Shown: piece after piece, positions 23,701 to 30,465 of the stretch | How the letters are laid out: each line of letters starts with the position of its first letter | Position numbering within the stretch: position 1 is the stretch's first letter | NCBI RefSeq assembly: GCF_963678635.1 | Contig: NC_087063.1 | Span: forward strand, 19,348,143 to 19,389,813 | DNA: 41,671 nt | Source of the DNA: Symsagittifera roscoffensis | Taxonomy: Eukaryota > Xenacoelomorpha > Acoela > Convolutidae | Direction: 5' to 3' | The notes under the pieces: generated by a model | Databases searched by the model: none | Told to the model about the DNA's origin: nothing | Seen by the model: the letters and a program-made list of their open reading frames with translations, nothing else | Made by a program: the position numbers and the translations under genes

Positions 23701-24944
23701 AGTCCAAGCCTTGAAGCACTTCATGTAACAGGTAGATGATAAAATACTCCGGAAGAGGTGGTTCTTTCTTTCCATTTGGATCCGAATTTCGTTCTAGCTT
23801 CTCAAAATGTTTGATTATATCCAAAGCTGATCCCTTAGTGAGTAACCGCATCACCACCCATAGCTCATGCTTATGTACAAAAGAGGTATAGTATGTAACG
23901 ATGTTTCTGTGATTGCAAAGGCTCATTAATTTGATCTCATTGGACAGTTCTGTGATGTTGACGTTTTGGCGGTCTAAATTGATTCTTTTTATAGCACATG
24001 ATCTGTTGTCCAAAGGCGTGCACGTGGCCTCGAACACCACAGCCGTAGCACCAGATCCAATCATGTCCCCTAGCACATAGTCCTTTCGGCTCACAGGCCA
24101 TTCCAACTCAATGTGGTCAAATGAGGGTCCACTTGAAAGATGTGAGTGATTGCTAGTTTGTGCTGCAGCTGACATTGTGCCACTTCGTTCCAATCAAATT
24201 AAGATCCCAACTGATTCCCGCCGGAACAAATTTACCTGAGTCGGCAATTCTTTCGGTAGAGAAGGCCGAACGAAACTTGTGACCCAAAATACAAATCTGA
24301 ACTCCTCAGATAAGTTCTGTAACCTTCAATTGAATTTGGCTGCAGCTGAAATGTTTCACAATCTCTGAGTAAAGCACTTGTCTGTTTGAGCACACAGTTT
24401 ATACGCAGCAAGCGTACATCAAATGGTAAATAAATTCAAGTTTATCTGAAGTATAATGTTGCAACGTCATCATCCCACTGAGAACTTAATGAGTTACAGT
24501 ACTAGGACTAGATTATATGCAAAGCAAAACGACAAAATATAACTGAACCAACATGGAAAAATATATATTCAAACGGTGACGAGGACTATGGCTATAATGC
24601 TAATGCAATTATTCACTACAACCACACAGATACCTTATGAGAGAAGCAAAAATGGACAAATAAGGAGTCCCCAAATAGGGCTGATTACGTCTACATCGAC
24701 CAGAAAGAGTAGCGAAGAAGCTTACAAAAGTTATGAGATTTTAACTGGCTAGAAATGTATGTAAATTAAGACTCTACTGGCATTAAGATAAACTGACAGC
24801 AGCTTTTATGCTCAAATTGGTATGAAAGGAGGGCTGTGAAAACTTCTATAGCCACAGAGAAAGAAACAGGAGAATAACTTACTATTCGGCCATCAGGGAA
24901 TATTCGAGGAAAAATTCGCCATAGGCCCCGTGAACTGGATTCAT
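5841..24944 (-). CDS. AKTIP: AKTIP / Fused toes (FTS) homologue, seven visible coding exons
   Basis: This is an inactive E2-like (UEV-type) ubiquitin-conjugating-fold protein. In other animals it forms the FTS-Hook-FHIP complex that links dynein to cargo, and it binds AKT. Exons on the minus strand: 24944-24883, 14374-14310, 13908-13808, 12735-12647, 10290-10192, 7245-7038 and 6062-5841. Every junction has AG/GT sites and compatible phases (2, 1, 0, 2, 2, 0), giving 281 residues from the first visible ATG; the human protein is about 292. Family hallmarks seen are [47 protein letters not shown] and [13 protein letters not shown]. The E2 catalytic Cys position is Asp (about residue 97), as in the family. 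A Ser-rich insert (about residues 170-185) and a basic C-terminal tail are distinctive. An intronless OSR1/SPAK gene sits in the first visible intron. More 5' exons are possible: the frame stays open upstream of the ATG to about 25020. Confidence 0.93.
6063..7037 (-). other. AKTIP intron (exon 7038-7245 to exon 5841-6062)
   Basis: A 975-bp intron. The donor is AGA/GTAAGA at 7038 and the acceptor TTTGTAG at 6063. It is AT-rich with no internal feature I can support beyond short A-runs and repeated 'cgtcaac' words near 6636-6665. Confidence 0.6.
7038..7245 (-). CDS. AKTIP: AKTIP exon encoding the region after the UEV domain
   Basis: 208 nt with acceptor TATGTATAG and donor AGA/GTAAGA. It encodes [20 protein letters not shown] near the start and [12 protein letters not shown] near the end. 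These match the order of the vertebrate segments YEKDIQLFKSKV and DPYAISFSPWNP. Between them lies a Ser-rich insertion ([11 protein letters not shown]) longer than the vertebrate spacer. The first base completes a Leu codon with the exon ending at 10192. Confidence 0.9.
7390..7625. repeat. Interspersed repeat family C, copy 2
   Basis: Carries the family landmarks 'aaaagctctt', 'tttgataaaactta', 'aaattgagaaaa' and 'ccgctgggaaatct'. Its start ('tagccagcagacttttcaaaaagtgt') matches the start of the copy at 17095. Confidence 0.5.
8025..8220. mobile_element. Fold-back (long inverted repeat) element, about 196 bp
   Basis: The left arm 8025-8102 and right arm 8143-8220 are inverted copies with roughly nine mismatches over 78 bp. 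They share GATCTCAAT and CGCGTTTACAAAACGA in opposite orientation. The 40-bp loop is 8103-8142. There is no coding capacity. This is the form of a MITE or fold-back transposon. Confidence 0.8.
8258..8865 (-). mobile_element. tRNA-derived composite repeat, subfamily A2, copy 2
   Basis: Collinear with 3566-4190: hairpin module 8261-8285, body, degenerate minus-strand tRNA-like head about 8390-8445, and the 400-bp extension ending 'tttgcgactaaggttgg' at about 8855. Divergence between the copies is moderate and spread evenly, as expected of two old insertions. Confidence 0.7.
9259..9300. repeat. Tandem duplication, 22-bp unit
   Basis: 'attgtattgatggcctcaa' occurs twice in a row with a 22-bp period, almost identically. 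It lies in the AKTIP intron. Confidence 0.75.
10192..10290 (-). CDS. AKTIP: AKTIP exon, C-terminal part of the UEV fold
   Basis: 99 nt with acceptor TTGTAG and donor AAACT/GTAAGG. It encodes [20 protein letters not shown] followed by [13 protein letters not shown]. This is nearly the vertebrate FTS sequence ([25 protein letters not shown]). The first base completes the Arg of KWRRN with the preceding exon. Confidence 0.95.
10850..11060 (+). mobile_element. tRNA-derived SINE, family B (GC-rich body)
   Basis: The head starts 'gccgtggccgagtggggtaa', with A box TGGCCGAGTGG at about 10859. The B box GAGTTCGAATCCC is at about 10908. A GC-rich body of about 110 bp follows, ending near 'gttggaccggggag', and then an A-rich tail. 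The acceptor-stem ends do not pair, so it is not a functional tRNA. 'aaaaaaagccg' before the head and 'aaaaaaagcgg' after the tail could be a target-site duplication. It is the only copy of this family here and the cleanest SINE in the window. Confidence 0.8.
12080..12147. repeat. Tandem duplication, 34-bp unit
   Basis: Two adjacent units both contain 'caactcaagcgag' and 'gactagaaaaggagac', with one base different in that shared stretch. They start at 12080 and 12114. Confidence 0.8.
12183..12495. repeat. Interspersed repeat family C, copy 3
   Basis: Aligns by eye with 4801-5110 and 32341-32640, including 'gaacgcaagtaaacag', 'tttgagaaaactggatcaa' and 'gcgaaatctgat'. It is the best-preserved copy together with the first one. 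Confidence 0.6.
12647..12735 (-). CDS. AKTIP: AKTIP exon with the degenerate E2 active-site region
   Basis: 89 nt with acceptor TTGTTGTAG and donor TGGAG/GTAAAT. It encodes [18 protein letters not shown] then [11 protein letters not shown]. The HP motif of E2 enzymes is kept (YHP). The catalytic Cys expected a few residues after the Gly is Asp, the pattern that makes FTS a non-catalytic E2 variant. Confidence 0.95.
13317..13356. repeat. Near-perfect 18-bp hairpin with 4-nt loop
   Basis: ATGTGGTTCAATTTATTT, loop CGCA, then the inverted copy with one mismatch, for 40 nt in total. It lies in the AKTIP intron 12736-13807, downstream of two similar blocks (about 13238-13312) built on 'tgaccaggtagttttggc' and 'tgaccaagtagttctggc'. 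Confidence 0.75.
13808..13908 (-). CDS. AKTIP: AKTIP exon, UEV beta-sheet core
   Basis: 101 nt with acceptor GTTTAG and donor CCA/GTAGG. It encodes [20 protein letters not shown] then [13 protein letters not shown]. The vertebrate counterpart is FGVIFIRHGLYQDGVFKF and IPDNYPDGDCP. The first two bases complete a Cys codon with the exon ending at 14310. The donor is GTAGG, weaker than the others. Confidence 0.94.
14310..14374 (-). CDS. AKTIP: AKTIP exon, start of the UEV domain
   Basis: 65 nt with acceptor TTGTTTTAG and donor TCT/GTGAGT. It encodes [20 protein letters not shown], matching vertebrate VKQKLPGVYV. It splices in phase to the exon at 24883, which lies 10.5 kb upstream on the far side of the nested kinase gene. 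Confidence 0.93.
14452..14787. mobile_element. G/C-tract MITE flanked by TATCGA
   Basis: The left end is CAGGGGCGGATTTAGG and the right end, read inverted, is GGCGGATCTAAC. The element is bounded by a 6-bp direct repeat TATCGA (14446-14451 and 14788-14793). It holds long G and C tracts. Its right half resembles 32268-32342. No transposase is present. The superfamily is uncertain; hAT elements usually give 8-bp duplications, so a right-end loss is possible. Confidence 0.6.
15885..15965 (+). repeat. tRNA-like SINE relic
   Basis: A B-box-like TGTTCGAATACC at about 15938 follows a tRNA-Leu/Ser-like stretch 'gtgccttagaattctcagg'. The A-box half is weak. This is one of only two plus-strand heads in the window. 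Confidence 0.4.
17095..17260. repeat. Interspersed repeat family C, copy 4 (partial)
   Basis: Shares 'tagccaacagaatatttgaa', 'aaagaactcaaggaaac', 'aagctctttgaa' and 'ccactttttcataaaatt' with other family C copies. It is truncated before the 'ccgctgggaaatct' block. Confidence 0.45.
17660..19880. repeat. Satellite-like tandem array, period about 80-86 bp, palindromic monomer
   Basis: About 25 diverged units share the ordered blocks 'ttcatagaccgaatcg', 'ttcgcgaaaag', 'agtttttctaagcaagc' and 'caagctatgaaac'. Spacings of the 'tttctaagcaag' block that I measured are 80, 83 and 82 bp (17871, 17951, 18034, 18116) and 83 and 84 bp (19161, 19244, 19328). Between the last and first blocks of neighbouring units lies a palindrome, for example ACTTTGAATTCAAAGT (about 19190-19206) and AACTTGAA-CTA-TTCAAGTT (19274-19292). 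The array is interrupted at 18717-18995. The 113-codon open frame at 18004-18345 is a by-product of the repeat. Confidence 0.85.
17733..17790. repeat. (AT)n microsatellite
   Basis: An uninterrupted alternating AT run of nearly 60 bp, inserted near the left end of the satellite array. Confidence 0.95.
20490..20575 (-). repeat. tRNA-like SINE relic
   Basis: On the minus strand the B box GAGTTCGACTCC is at 20508-20519, and an A-box-like TTGCTCCGAGGTAAAGAC lies about 25 nt upstream of it. No body could be delimited. Confidence 0.5.
21145..21215 (-). repeat. tRNA-like SINE relic
   Basis: Minus-strand A-box-like GGAGTAGAGGTAACATGC and a B-box-like CTTCGAGCCCGGC at normal spacing. The 'AGAGGTAAC' form of the A box links it to the heads near 26490, 27140, 30330, 30850 and 33280. 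Confidence 0.5.
21778..22011. mobile_element. hAT-type MITE with 8-bp target-site duplication
   Basis: The ends are imperfect terminal inverted repeats CAGTAGCGTGC and CAGTGGCGTGC. They are flanked by a perfect 8-bp duplication AATCTACA (21770-21777 and 22012-22019). The element is 234 bp, non-coding, and contains a 17-base C tract. The 8-bp duplication and CAGTGGCG-type ends are the hAT superfamily signature. It lies in the AKTIP intron, about 470 bp downstream of the kinase stop codon. Confidence 0.9.
22300..22420. repeat. Short tandem-like repeat around 'ttgctgttttt'
   Basis: Three blocks, 'gcgagttgctgtttt', 'gagttgctgtttt' and 'gcaatttgctgttttt', recur at roughly 40-bp spacing in the presumed 3' UTR/flank of the kinase gene. 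Confidence 0.45.
22390..22395 (-). terminator. Candidate polyadenylation signal AATAAA of the kinase gene
   Basis: TTTATT on the plus strand, 86 nt beyond the minus-strand stop codon. It is the first canonical hexamer downstream. Confidence 0.45.
22481..24175 (-). CDS. OXSR1: OSR1/SPAK (Fray-type) WNK-activated Ser/Thr kinase, intronless
   Basis: A Ste20/GCK-VI kinase. In animals WNK kinases activate it, and it phosphorylates Na-K-Cl and K-Cl cotransporters. The 564-residue frame from ATG at 24175 to TGA at 22481 is uninterrupted; an open TTG-initiated extension to 24193 is not needed. Seen in order: glycine loop GSGATAVV (about 40-47), AIKRINL lysine (K63), HRDVKAGN (167-174), DFG (187-189), activation-loop [12 protein letters not shown] with the WNK-site Thr at about 208, S-motif RVPGST with Ser at about 365, [12 protein letters not shown], a Ser/Asn-rich linker, and a C-terminal CCT/PF2 domain (about 470-564: [29 protein letters not shown]). 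All catalytic residues are present. It lies wholly within the AKTIP intron on the same strand. OSR1 versus SPAK cannot be split, so it is probably the single invertebrate orthologue or a retrocopy. The vertebrate genes have many introns. Confidence 0.96.
   Translation of the reverse strand: MSAAAQTSNHSHLSSGPSFDHIELEWPVSRKDYVLGDMIGSGATAVVFEATCTPLDNRSCAIKRINLDRQNVNITELSNEIKLMSLCNHRNIVTYYTSFVHKHELWVVMRLLTKGSALDIIKHFEKLERNSDPNGKKEPPLPEYFIIYLLHEVLQGLDYLHKQGNIHRDVKAGNILIGDNGEVQLADFGVSAWISASNKRSQGGVRHTFVGTPCWMAPEIIEQDSAGYDWKVDIWSFGITAIELATGKAPYAKYPAMKVMIMTVQNDSPRLEQCCHEANVSFSSLKKCKLDHFISECLQKDPLKRPTAAKLLKHEIFKKFQHSHSAFENVVGLTHNGKETKFIDFVEKLPHFKHRAQKVKRVPGSTGTMHRTEDGGWEWSDDELDTGSSLNAVDQSHRDNNKSSQSDRKNRLLQADQFALPSGSLQSSGDADYSANTSSPEPSHQNGSDRQTLNASSTSIEPEIRTVQPRKFELCLRMRNESNELNDIKFPFNSAEDSADSVSQEMVSAGLISGSNKILLAHNIVKIIEGRERKVLFKLNLPADSREVPNADTFCGFAMLTLID
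24176..24882 (-). promoter_or_regulatory. 5' flank of the nested kinase gene, with a candidate TATA box
   Basis: The 700 bp between the kinase ATG and the AKTIP exon should hold the kinase promoter. A TATAAA reads on the minus strand at 24403-24398, about 220 bp before the ATG. A donor-like ACTCAG/GTAAAT lies near 24235-24240 and could end a 5' untranslated exon, but the space to the ATG is short. The composition is less A-run-rich than the neighbouring repeats. Confidence 0.35.
24883..24944 (-). CDS. AKTIP: AKTIP first visible coding exon
   Basis: It encodes [20 protein letters not shown] plus two bases of a Tyr codon, and ends at donor GAATA/GTAAGT. Vertebrate FTS has the block YLEYSLLAEF immediately before KQKLPGVY, which here begins the exon at 14374, and the phases join exactly. 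The ATG at 24942-24944 is the first Met in this segment. The frame stays open upstream (Lys-rich) to an AG at about 25022, so the exon may be longer and the true start further 5'. Confidence 0.9.
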
Positions 24945-25552
24945 CCTTCTGCTTTCCTTTTTTTCTATCTTCTTCCTCAGTTGGTTGTTTGTTTGTTCCT
25001 TTTTAACGAGCAGGTACGTGCTACAGCAGATAGATCAACGGGCCAAGTGGATGGACGGTGTTTGCTGATATTTTCCCCTTTTCAATTTTTGTCACTTTTC
25101 CTCTCGCAAAGAAAAAAATTGTAAAGAACGTTTCCACTCATAAGCGACTCCGAAAACAGTGAAATGCAGCTCAGAGCATGGGAAAATCTGAAAAGAGCCA
25201 CAGAATTCACTAAGATTGGGTTCCCAGATAGCACATTCTATGAAACAATGCGCAGTTTAATCGACCGTTGTTTAAGGCTGAATGGACTCGAATGCGTTTC
25301 TTTCTTTCTTAACAAAGGGGTCGTTAAAATCGTTCAAGCGCATATCTTTCCATCTCTTCTAATATGACGTACCTTCTCATCGTGAAAACTGGAAATTTTA
25401 ATTACGGAGACACGCCTTCCATCATTGAGAAAAAAACGTATGGAAAAATTAAGGTAAAAATAAATGACAAAATCGGTTATCACAGAAAAACTCTTTTTTC
25501 GCTCCTTTTAGATAAAGGACTTGAGTCTATTCGATAAAGTCAAATCGGATCC

Positions 25553-25590
25553 ATTTAACAATTCCCCCCTTCAATAAGGGGGCAATTGTT
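25553..25590. repeat. Palindrome TTAACAATT-CCCCCCTT/AAGGGGG-CAATTGTTAA
   Basis: Two arms of about 17 bp with one mismatch around a 4-nt CAAT loop. A related half-site, 'ggcgattgttaagaagatcag', follows at about 25723 and matches 'gggcaattgttaagtagatta' of this palindrome. The pair could be the ends of a small non-autonomous element. Confidence 0.6.
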
Positions 25591-26201
25591 AAGTAGATTA
25601 AGTTGTCCAACTTTCGACCAATCAGATCGCAGTAAAATTCGAATTTTAAATACAACGCTCTAGTACTAAGTTACTGCTTTCATTTAATGGGGTGGCAATT
25701 TTTTAGTAGACACCAAAGGGAGGGCGATTGTTAAGAAGATCAGTCAACTCGGCCGACAAAACAGATGAAATAGGTTAATTCTAAGTTAAACTGAGCGCTG
25801 CCTAGCTTTACTTAACAAATCGAACTAAACCAACAGGTACTTATAAAAAAATTGATCTCCAGGAAAAAGTAAATAGACAATTGATTACCTAACTTAAAAC
25901 AAACTGCATCTACGAAAACCCTTCGAGTTTCATTTGTATATTGTTGAAACTTTTTTGAAGCAATTAAACAAGTTTCTGAAGACGAAACAAAAATATGCAC
26001 AGATGCTTAGTTGGACTTTCCAATACAGAGGCGAATCGTAGCTCCACATCACTTGCGATACAAGACATAAAAAATACGTAGAAAAAGATAAAAATTTTGA
26101 ATAAAAACAGGTCTACCAAAATTTCAACTGTCTAAGTCTCGGTAGAAGTTCATTTTAGGCAAAGATACCAGACTAAATATTAACACAGAGACAACGCATA
26201 C

Positions 26202-26306
26202 ACTTCGCATACACAAGCAAAAATATGACCGATAACGCTACTGAGAATAACGCTACTGCACTTCGCATACACAAGCAAAAAAAATGATCGATAACGCTAC
26301 TGGGAA
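26202..26306. repeat. Tandem duplication, 58-bp period
   Basis: 'cacttcgcatacacaagcaa' followed by 'gataacgctactg' occurs twice, starting at 26202 and 26260. The duplicated unit is itself part of a hairpin module copy. Confidence 0.8.
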
Positions 26307-26479
26307 AAACTGAATGAGTAAAACTTTAAGTCTGCAAAATTTCTTACGTGAAGCACGCCAATTATGACGTATTAGCAGTGCCAGTCAGTTTGAAAAAAAA
26401 AACGAAATTTACCAACTAATATGCCTCAATTTATAGAGCGGACGCATTTTAACTAGTATACGAAAAAGTTCAATAAAAC

Positions 26480-26720
26480 ATCCGACCCTGCACAGGTTCG
26501 AACCCTCTTATTTTGTTGTGGATCTCCTTCCTTACCTCTATGCTACAGATCCATGATACTTTGAAGCTAAAGTGCTATTTGTAATATATTAGTCTGTGTT
26601 AATACCCTTAGCATTGACTGTACTTAATAGCTGGTTATTGATCAAAATGAACACTTTCAAAATGAACACATTTTGTCGCAATAATTGCATCGCAACAATA
26701 TTTGCGACTTAGGTTGGGGA
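26480..26720 (-). mobile_element. tRNA-derived SINE
   Basis: The minus-strand head has A box TGTAGCATAGAGGTAA (about 26545-26530) and B box GGGTTCGAACC (about 26503-26493). The upstream side ends in 'tttgcgacttaggttgg' (about 26700-26716), the same terminus as the A2 composite elements. This is one of the better-preserved tRNA-like heads. Confidence 0.65.
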
Positions 26721-27119
26721 AAAAAGAGAATTCATACTATAACACAAGCTATGTTTGTGTAAATACCAAAAAAAAACAAAATTTTCGAAGAGGAAAAAAG
26801 CCGACAATTTTGAGCAGACACAAAGAGCCGAGAAAAAATTATATTAAAAAAAATTGAAAATTTTCAAGTCCCCCTGAAACTACTTTAAACAACACTAGCA
26901 CTTGCAACTACAATAAAGTTGGTTACAGCACAAGCAAAATCCGTGATGTGGCAACGAAGCCGACAATCTTAAAGCAGACACAAGTTGAGCCGAAAAAAAC
27001 CATAAATTTCAGTTAGAACAAAAATTTGAAAGATTTCAAGTCCAGTTAGAAACTACATTGAACTACAACTTGCACCTGAAACTTCAATGAAAATTTCTTT
27101 ACAGAACAAAATACCGACG

Positions 27120-27270
27120 GGTGCAAAGGCGACGGCGTTACCTCTAGGCCAACTGCGAACGGTCTGAAAGATTTAAGCTTAAAAAAAAACAAGTAAAATT
27201 TGTAAGAAAACCTGTTTATGGAAAAAGTTTGTTTTCATTTACAAGACACTTGCTTTCGCAAGTGTAAATA
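27120..27270 (-). mobile_element. tRNA-derived SINE fragment with perfect H2 hairpin
   Basis: Minus-strand A box TTGGCCTAGAGGTAACGCC (about 27155-27137). The H2 hairpin ACACTTGC-TTTC-GCAAGTGT at 27246-27265 lies about 95 bp upstream of it on that strand. Downstream is the 'gccgacaat..gcagacac..gagccgaaa' body seen also at 26795 and 41593. Confidence 0.6.
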
Positions 27271-27479
27271 CATGGGAAAAAAGTCGAAACGAAGCTCTAA
27301 AAACGGAAAATGCAAGAACATACAAAAATATAAAATGTCTTGAAAGGAAATCAACTTCGAAAAACAAGAACTCCCGGATCTCCCACCCATGAGACACTTG
27401 CATAACCATTGTGCCAGACAGCCATTTCCAAAAAGAAAATTGGGAGAAAACACTCTCCTTAAAAAGAAAAATTTTGCTC

Positions 27480-28040
27480 TAAAATTGTCGAATACTCATT
27501 CAGAATGCGAGAGAGTGAATCCGAAGTCGCCAGCGACCAAAAAACAAAGAAATTCAACATTTCCGGACTGTTATCGTTCAACATCTAAAAGGTTTAATTC
27601 TGATCCTCCCATCGGTTCCAGAAATCTTTGTCGTTACACCACTTCTGACTATGAACACTTTAAAAATCTTCATTGAGGCGTTACCTTATAGTAGACTTGT
27701 TTGTCGAGCTAGTTCTGTTTACCACAAAGAACCCCCCGCGGGCGTAACGAACCCGGTTCTTCATGTAACCTCAGATCTTTATTGTGGATCGCTAACCCAA
27801 TTTAAGCAGAATGGGCGACATTTTGGTAGTTACCTTAGAACGCAACTTTCACTAGTTTGATGTCCCTGAACCGCCCGCAATGAGATTGCCTCGACGTCTA
27901 AAAGCACTGTAGCTAAAGATCCTGACATTGACCCAATGGCTATAGGGCCTAGTTTCTCTTGCATCGCCGACAGAAATAAAATAAAAATCTGCTGAATAAA
28001 GAAAAATGAAAAAAAAAGTCATAACTACCTTCATTTTCAC
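27480..28040 (-). pseudogene. Decayed coding-like segment, possibly retroelement-derived
   Basis: This patch is richer in GC than its surroundings. On the minus strand 27990-27836 reads FLSAMQEKLGPIAIGSMSGS and then LATVLLDVEAISLRAVQG before a stop. The block LLDVEAISL resembles the LLDTGAxxSL active-site region of retropepsins, with the DTG lost. Overlapping plus-strand frames (27389-27676 and 27651-27860) are also open. I cannot assign a gene. It could be a decayed LTR-element fragment or chance. Confidence 0.22.
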
Positions 28041-30310
28041 ACGTTTGTCGTCTCGACTTGCGTATGTTCATTTTGAGGAGAACATGTTGATTGAGACAAC
28101 TGCCCGTCTTGAGCTGGCATCGAAACAAAACTTATGCAGCGGTAACTGAGCTGATAATACTGGAACAGACCCCAGTTAGGCCGATAAAAATCAAGCAGAC
28201 AAAAAACTTCAGGCTATCAAAAATCATGAAACTCAAAATTCACACCCAAACAAAACCGCATAGAAAATGTTTTCACCATCAAACGACCCAAAATAAGTCG
28301 GCTAAGCCGCAAAATTACAAGCCAGAACCCCTTTAAGCGATTCACAGCCATCACAAAGGCATTCAGAGCCATTTACCGAGCGGCATCTGAGCCGAAAATT
28401 TTTTGGTAGATGCCCATTGAGCAGTTAAACTTGAAGTGAAGTTTTAAAATTCAAAATTCGTAGGCGCCATAATCCGTGAACCACATTGAAGCATTAAAAT
28501 ATATTTTCGTCCCTTACTAAGCCGGTATAAGATAAGGCGAAATCATTTAAGCAAAAAGGTAAGAAAAGTTTATAAGATTTTATATGAAGTTAGGTTTGAT
28601 AAGAAACTAAATTAGTGTGACTTTAAAGTACGGTACAAATGCTAAAATCAGACGAAGCATCCACACTTTTGAAGGCAAGCCGGCATAAATAAGCAGACAA
28701 ATGATAGTCCGAAAATTGAACTTTCACGAGTCAATTTACAAAAAGTTGGCTTCCGGTCGGAATCGAACATTATTTTCAATTGAGAGAAATACAAACTCCA
28801 TACATGCTCAAAATTCACTGCTACTTCGTCAGAACTTGCCAGTTCAGGTTATGTAAAAAGTAAGAGCTGTAAGAAATTGTTTAATGAAAATAGCCTAGTT
28901 CCTAATTACAAGTCACTTGCTCCTGCAAATGAAAAACAAAAGTGGTCAAAAATTCAAAATATCCACAATTTCAAAAATTTTACAACTTAAATAGCTTCAC
29001 AGTGCAATAGATTCAAATATCAAAACGCAATACTTTAAAACTTAATGATCAAATTTGAGTTTGAAAACTTGTTTGAAAAAAACTCAGTTGTCTTAATTTC
29101 GTCACCTAATAAATTTCATGATTCTTTTCACTTTCTCCAAATTTCAGAAATAAGGTCGAAATTTTTAGAAAAAGTTATGGTTTTTGATCAGCGAGATAAT
29201 TTCAAATAATTGAAATTTTCTATATACGAACATCTACCTCTTTTTGCTGTAAAGTAATTTTTTCTTCCATAAAGTTGAAGGCAAGTTTGAAAGAATGAAA
29301 CCACCAGCATAATACACGATTAATAGGGAAACAAACTTTTACCAAAATAAACTTCTTTTCTGAATATATTATTCATATTTAATCACTGAATGATCGTAGT
29401 ACAAGGAAGCTAGAAACATTTCAAATAAACTGGATTTACTACAGAAAAAAAGCTATCGCTGCAAAATGAAAACAGAGAAGCGGAGCTTGGCAACACTTGC
29501 GATAAAAAACATTGAATTTAAGGATTGTGAATGGAAAAAACGTAAGTCAGAAATAATTAATTTGAAAGTCGAAAAAACTACACTTAAAAAACTTCATCTT
29601 TGTATCGGCTGATAACCATGAACAGCAGAAAAAAGATTGGGAATCTTTTGCCGAGCGGCAACTAAGACAACAAAATTTGGGTCAACCGTCGAGTCGATAA
29701 AAAACTGTTGTAATAAAAATTTTGATACAGTTTTTTACGACCCATCCGTACTTAAACAAATAATAGCTTCAGGATGCAATTTGCACTCGAAATTACGCAA
29801 AATAATGCGACTAAGCCGATGTAACATAAACTAAAACTGTTTAATCGAAAAACAAAACAAATGTAAATGAACACAGAAGCAAAGCTTCGCATCGCTTGCA
29901 ATAGTAAACAAACATAGCATGCCATACTAGCACAGAAATTGAGACGAAAACTGCTAACTCTAAATAAAGTTTTGAAAATTTCAAGAAAAATTAGAACTAC
30001 TAAAATGTTCGTAGCTTCGCACCACTTGCGATACATAAACATCAAAAAAAAAACATTTGAAGTCGAAAAAAAATTTTAAAAAACTTTTGTCTCCATAAAA
30101 CTTTTGTATGCCTCCATAAAAAAAAACTATCGGCCCACAAAAAGCTAGAAATACCTATTTGATAATTTATTGAACTTGTTTTATACTAATGCTGGATGGA
30201 ATGAGTAATTTCAAAATTAGACTTTGCCGAAAACCTTAGTTGTTTATCTACTAAATTAACTTTGAAACTTTCCCGGGACAAAACATTTTCCTTAGAAATA
30301 ACGCCTTAAA
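28041..30310. other. Repeat-derived intergenic DNA
   Basis: Fragments of the AGCCGA-rich SINE body (28139, 28280, 28680, 29803), an H2 relic at 28914, and hairpin modules at 29472, 29873 and 30009. A tRNA-like B-box relic lies at about 28755. No gene is seen. Confidence 0.5.
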
Positions 30311-30314
30311 ACCA

Positions 30315-30465
30315 AACGCGTTACCTCAAGGCCAAGTGGTGAAGAACCTGGATTTTGTTAAGGTTCAAAAATAAAGCAAGTGCAATTTCTTGAAAGAAAA
30401 ATAGTTTACGGGGAAAAAGTCTCAATTAGTTCCCAATTACAAGACATTTGCTCTCGCAATTGTAA
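30315..30465 (-). mobile_element. tRNA-derived SINE fragment with H2 hairpin
   Basis: Minus-strand A box TTGGCCTTGAGGTAACGC (about 30340-30322) with an H2 hairpin at 30444-30463 (one stem mismatch). It has the same order and spacing as 27120-27270. Confidence 0.55.

Larger units (their letters stand above)
14375..24882 (-). other. AKTIP 10.5-kb intron hosting OSR1 gene, satellite array and MITEs
   Basis: Donor GAATA/GTAAGT at 24883; acceptor TTGTTTTAG at 14375. Contents from low to high coordinate: G-rich MITE (14452-14787), family C copy (17095-17260), AT microsatellite (17733-17790), palindromic satellite array (17660-19880), tRNA-like relics (20490-20575 and 21145-21215), hAT MITE (21778-22011) and the kinase gene (22481-24175). 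The stretches 14800-17090 and 19881-20480 hold nothing firm beyond a tRNA relic at 15885. Confidence 0.85.
24945..26480. other. 5' flank of AKTIP and intergenic DNA
   Basis: 24945-25370 is compositionally richer than its surroundings and could hold the AKTIP 5' UTR, an upstream exon or the promoter. A 67-codon plus-strand open frame (25164-25367) is present without recognisable homology. A 38-bp palindrome lies at 25553-25590. Hairpin modules lie at 26026 and 26185, the latter with a 58-bp tandem duplication (26202-26306). Confidence 0.4.

Noticed and set aside
24176-24193. Extension of the kinase start by six residues
   Set aside because: The extension begins at TTG, not ATG. The ATG at 24175 is the first real start and leaves all domains intact.
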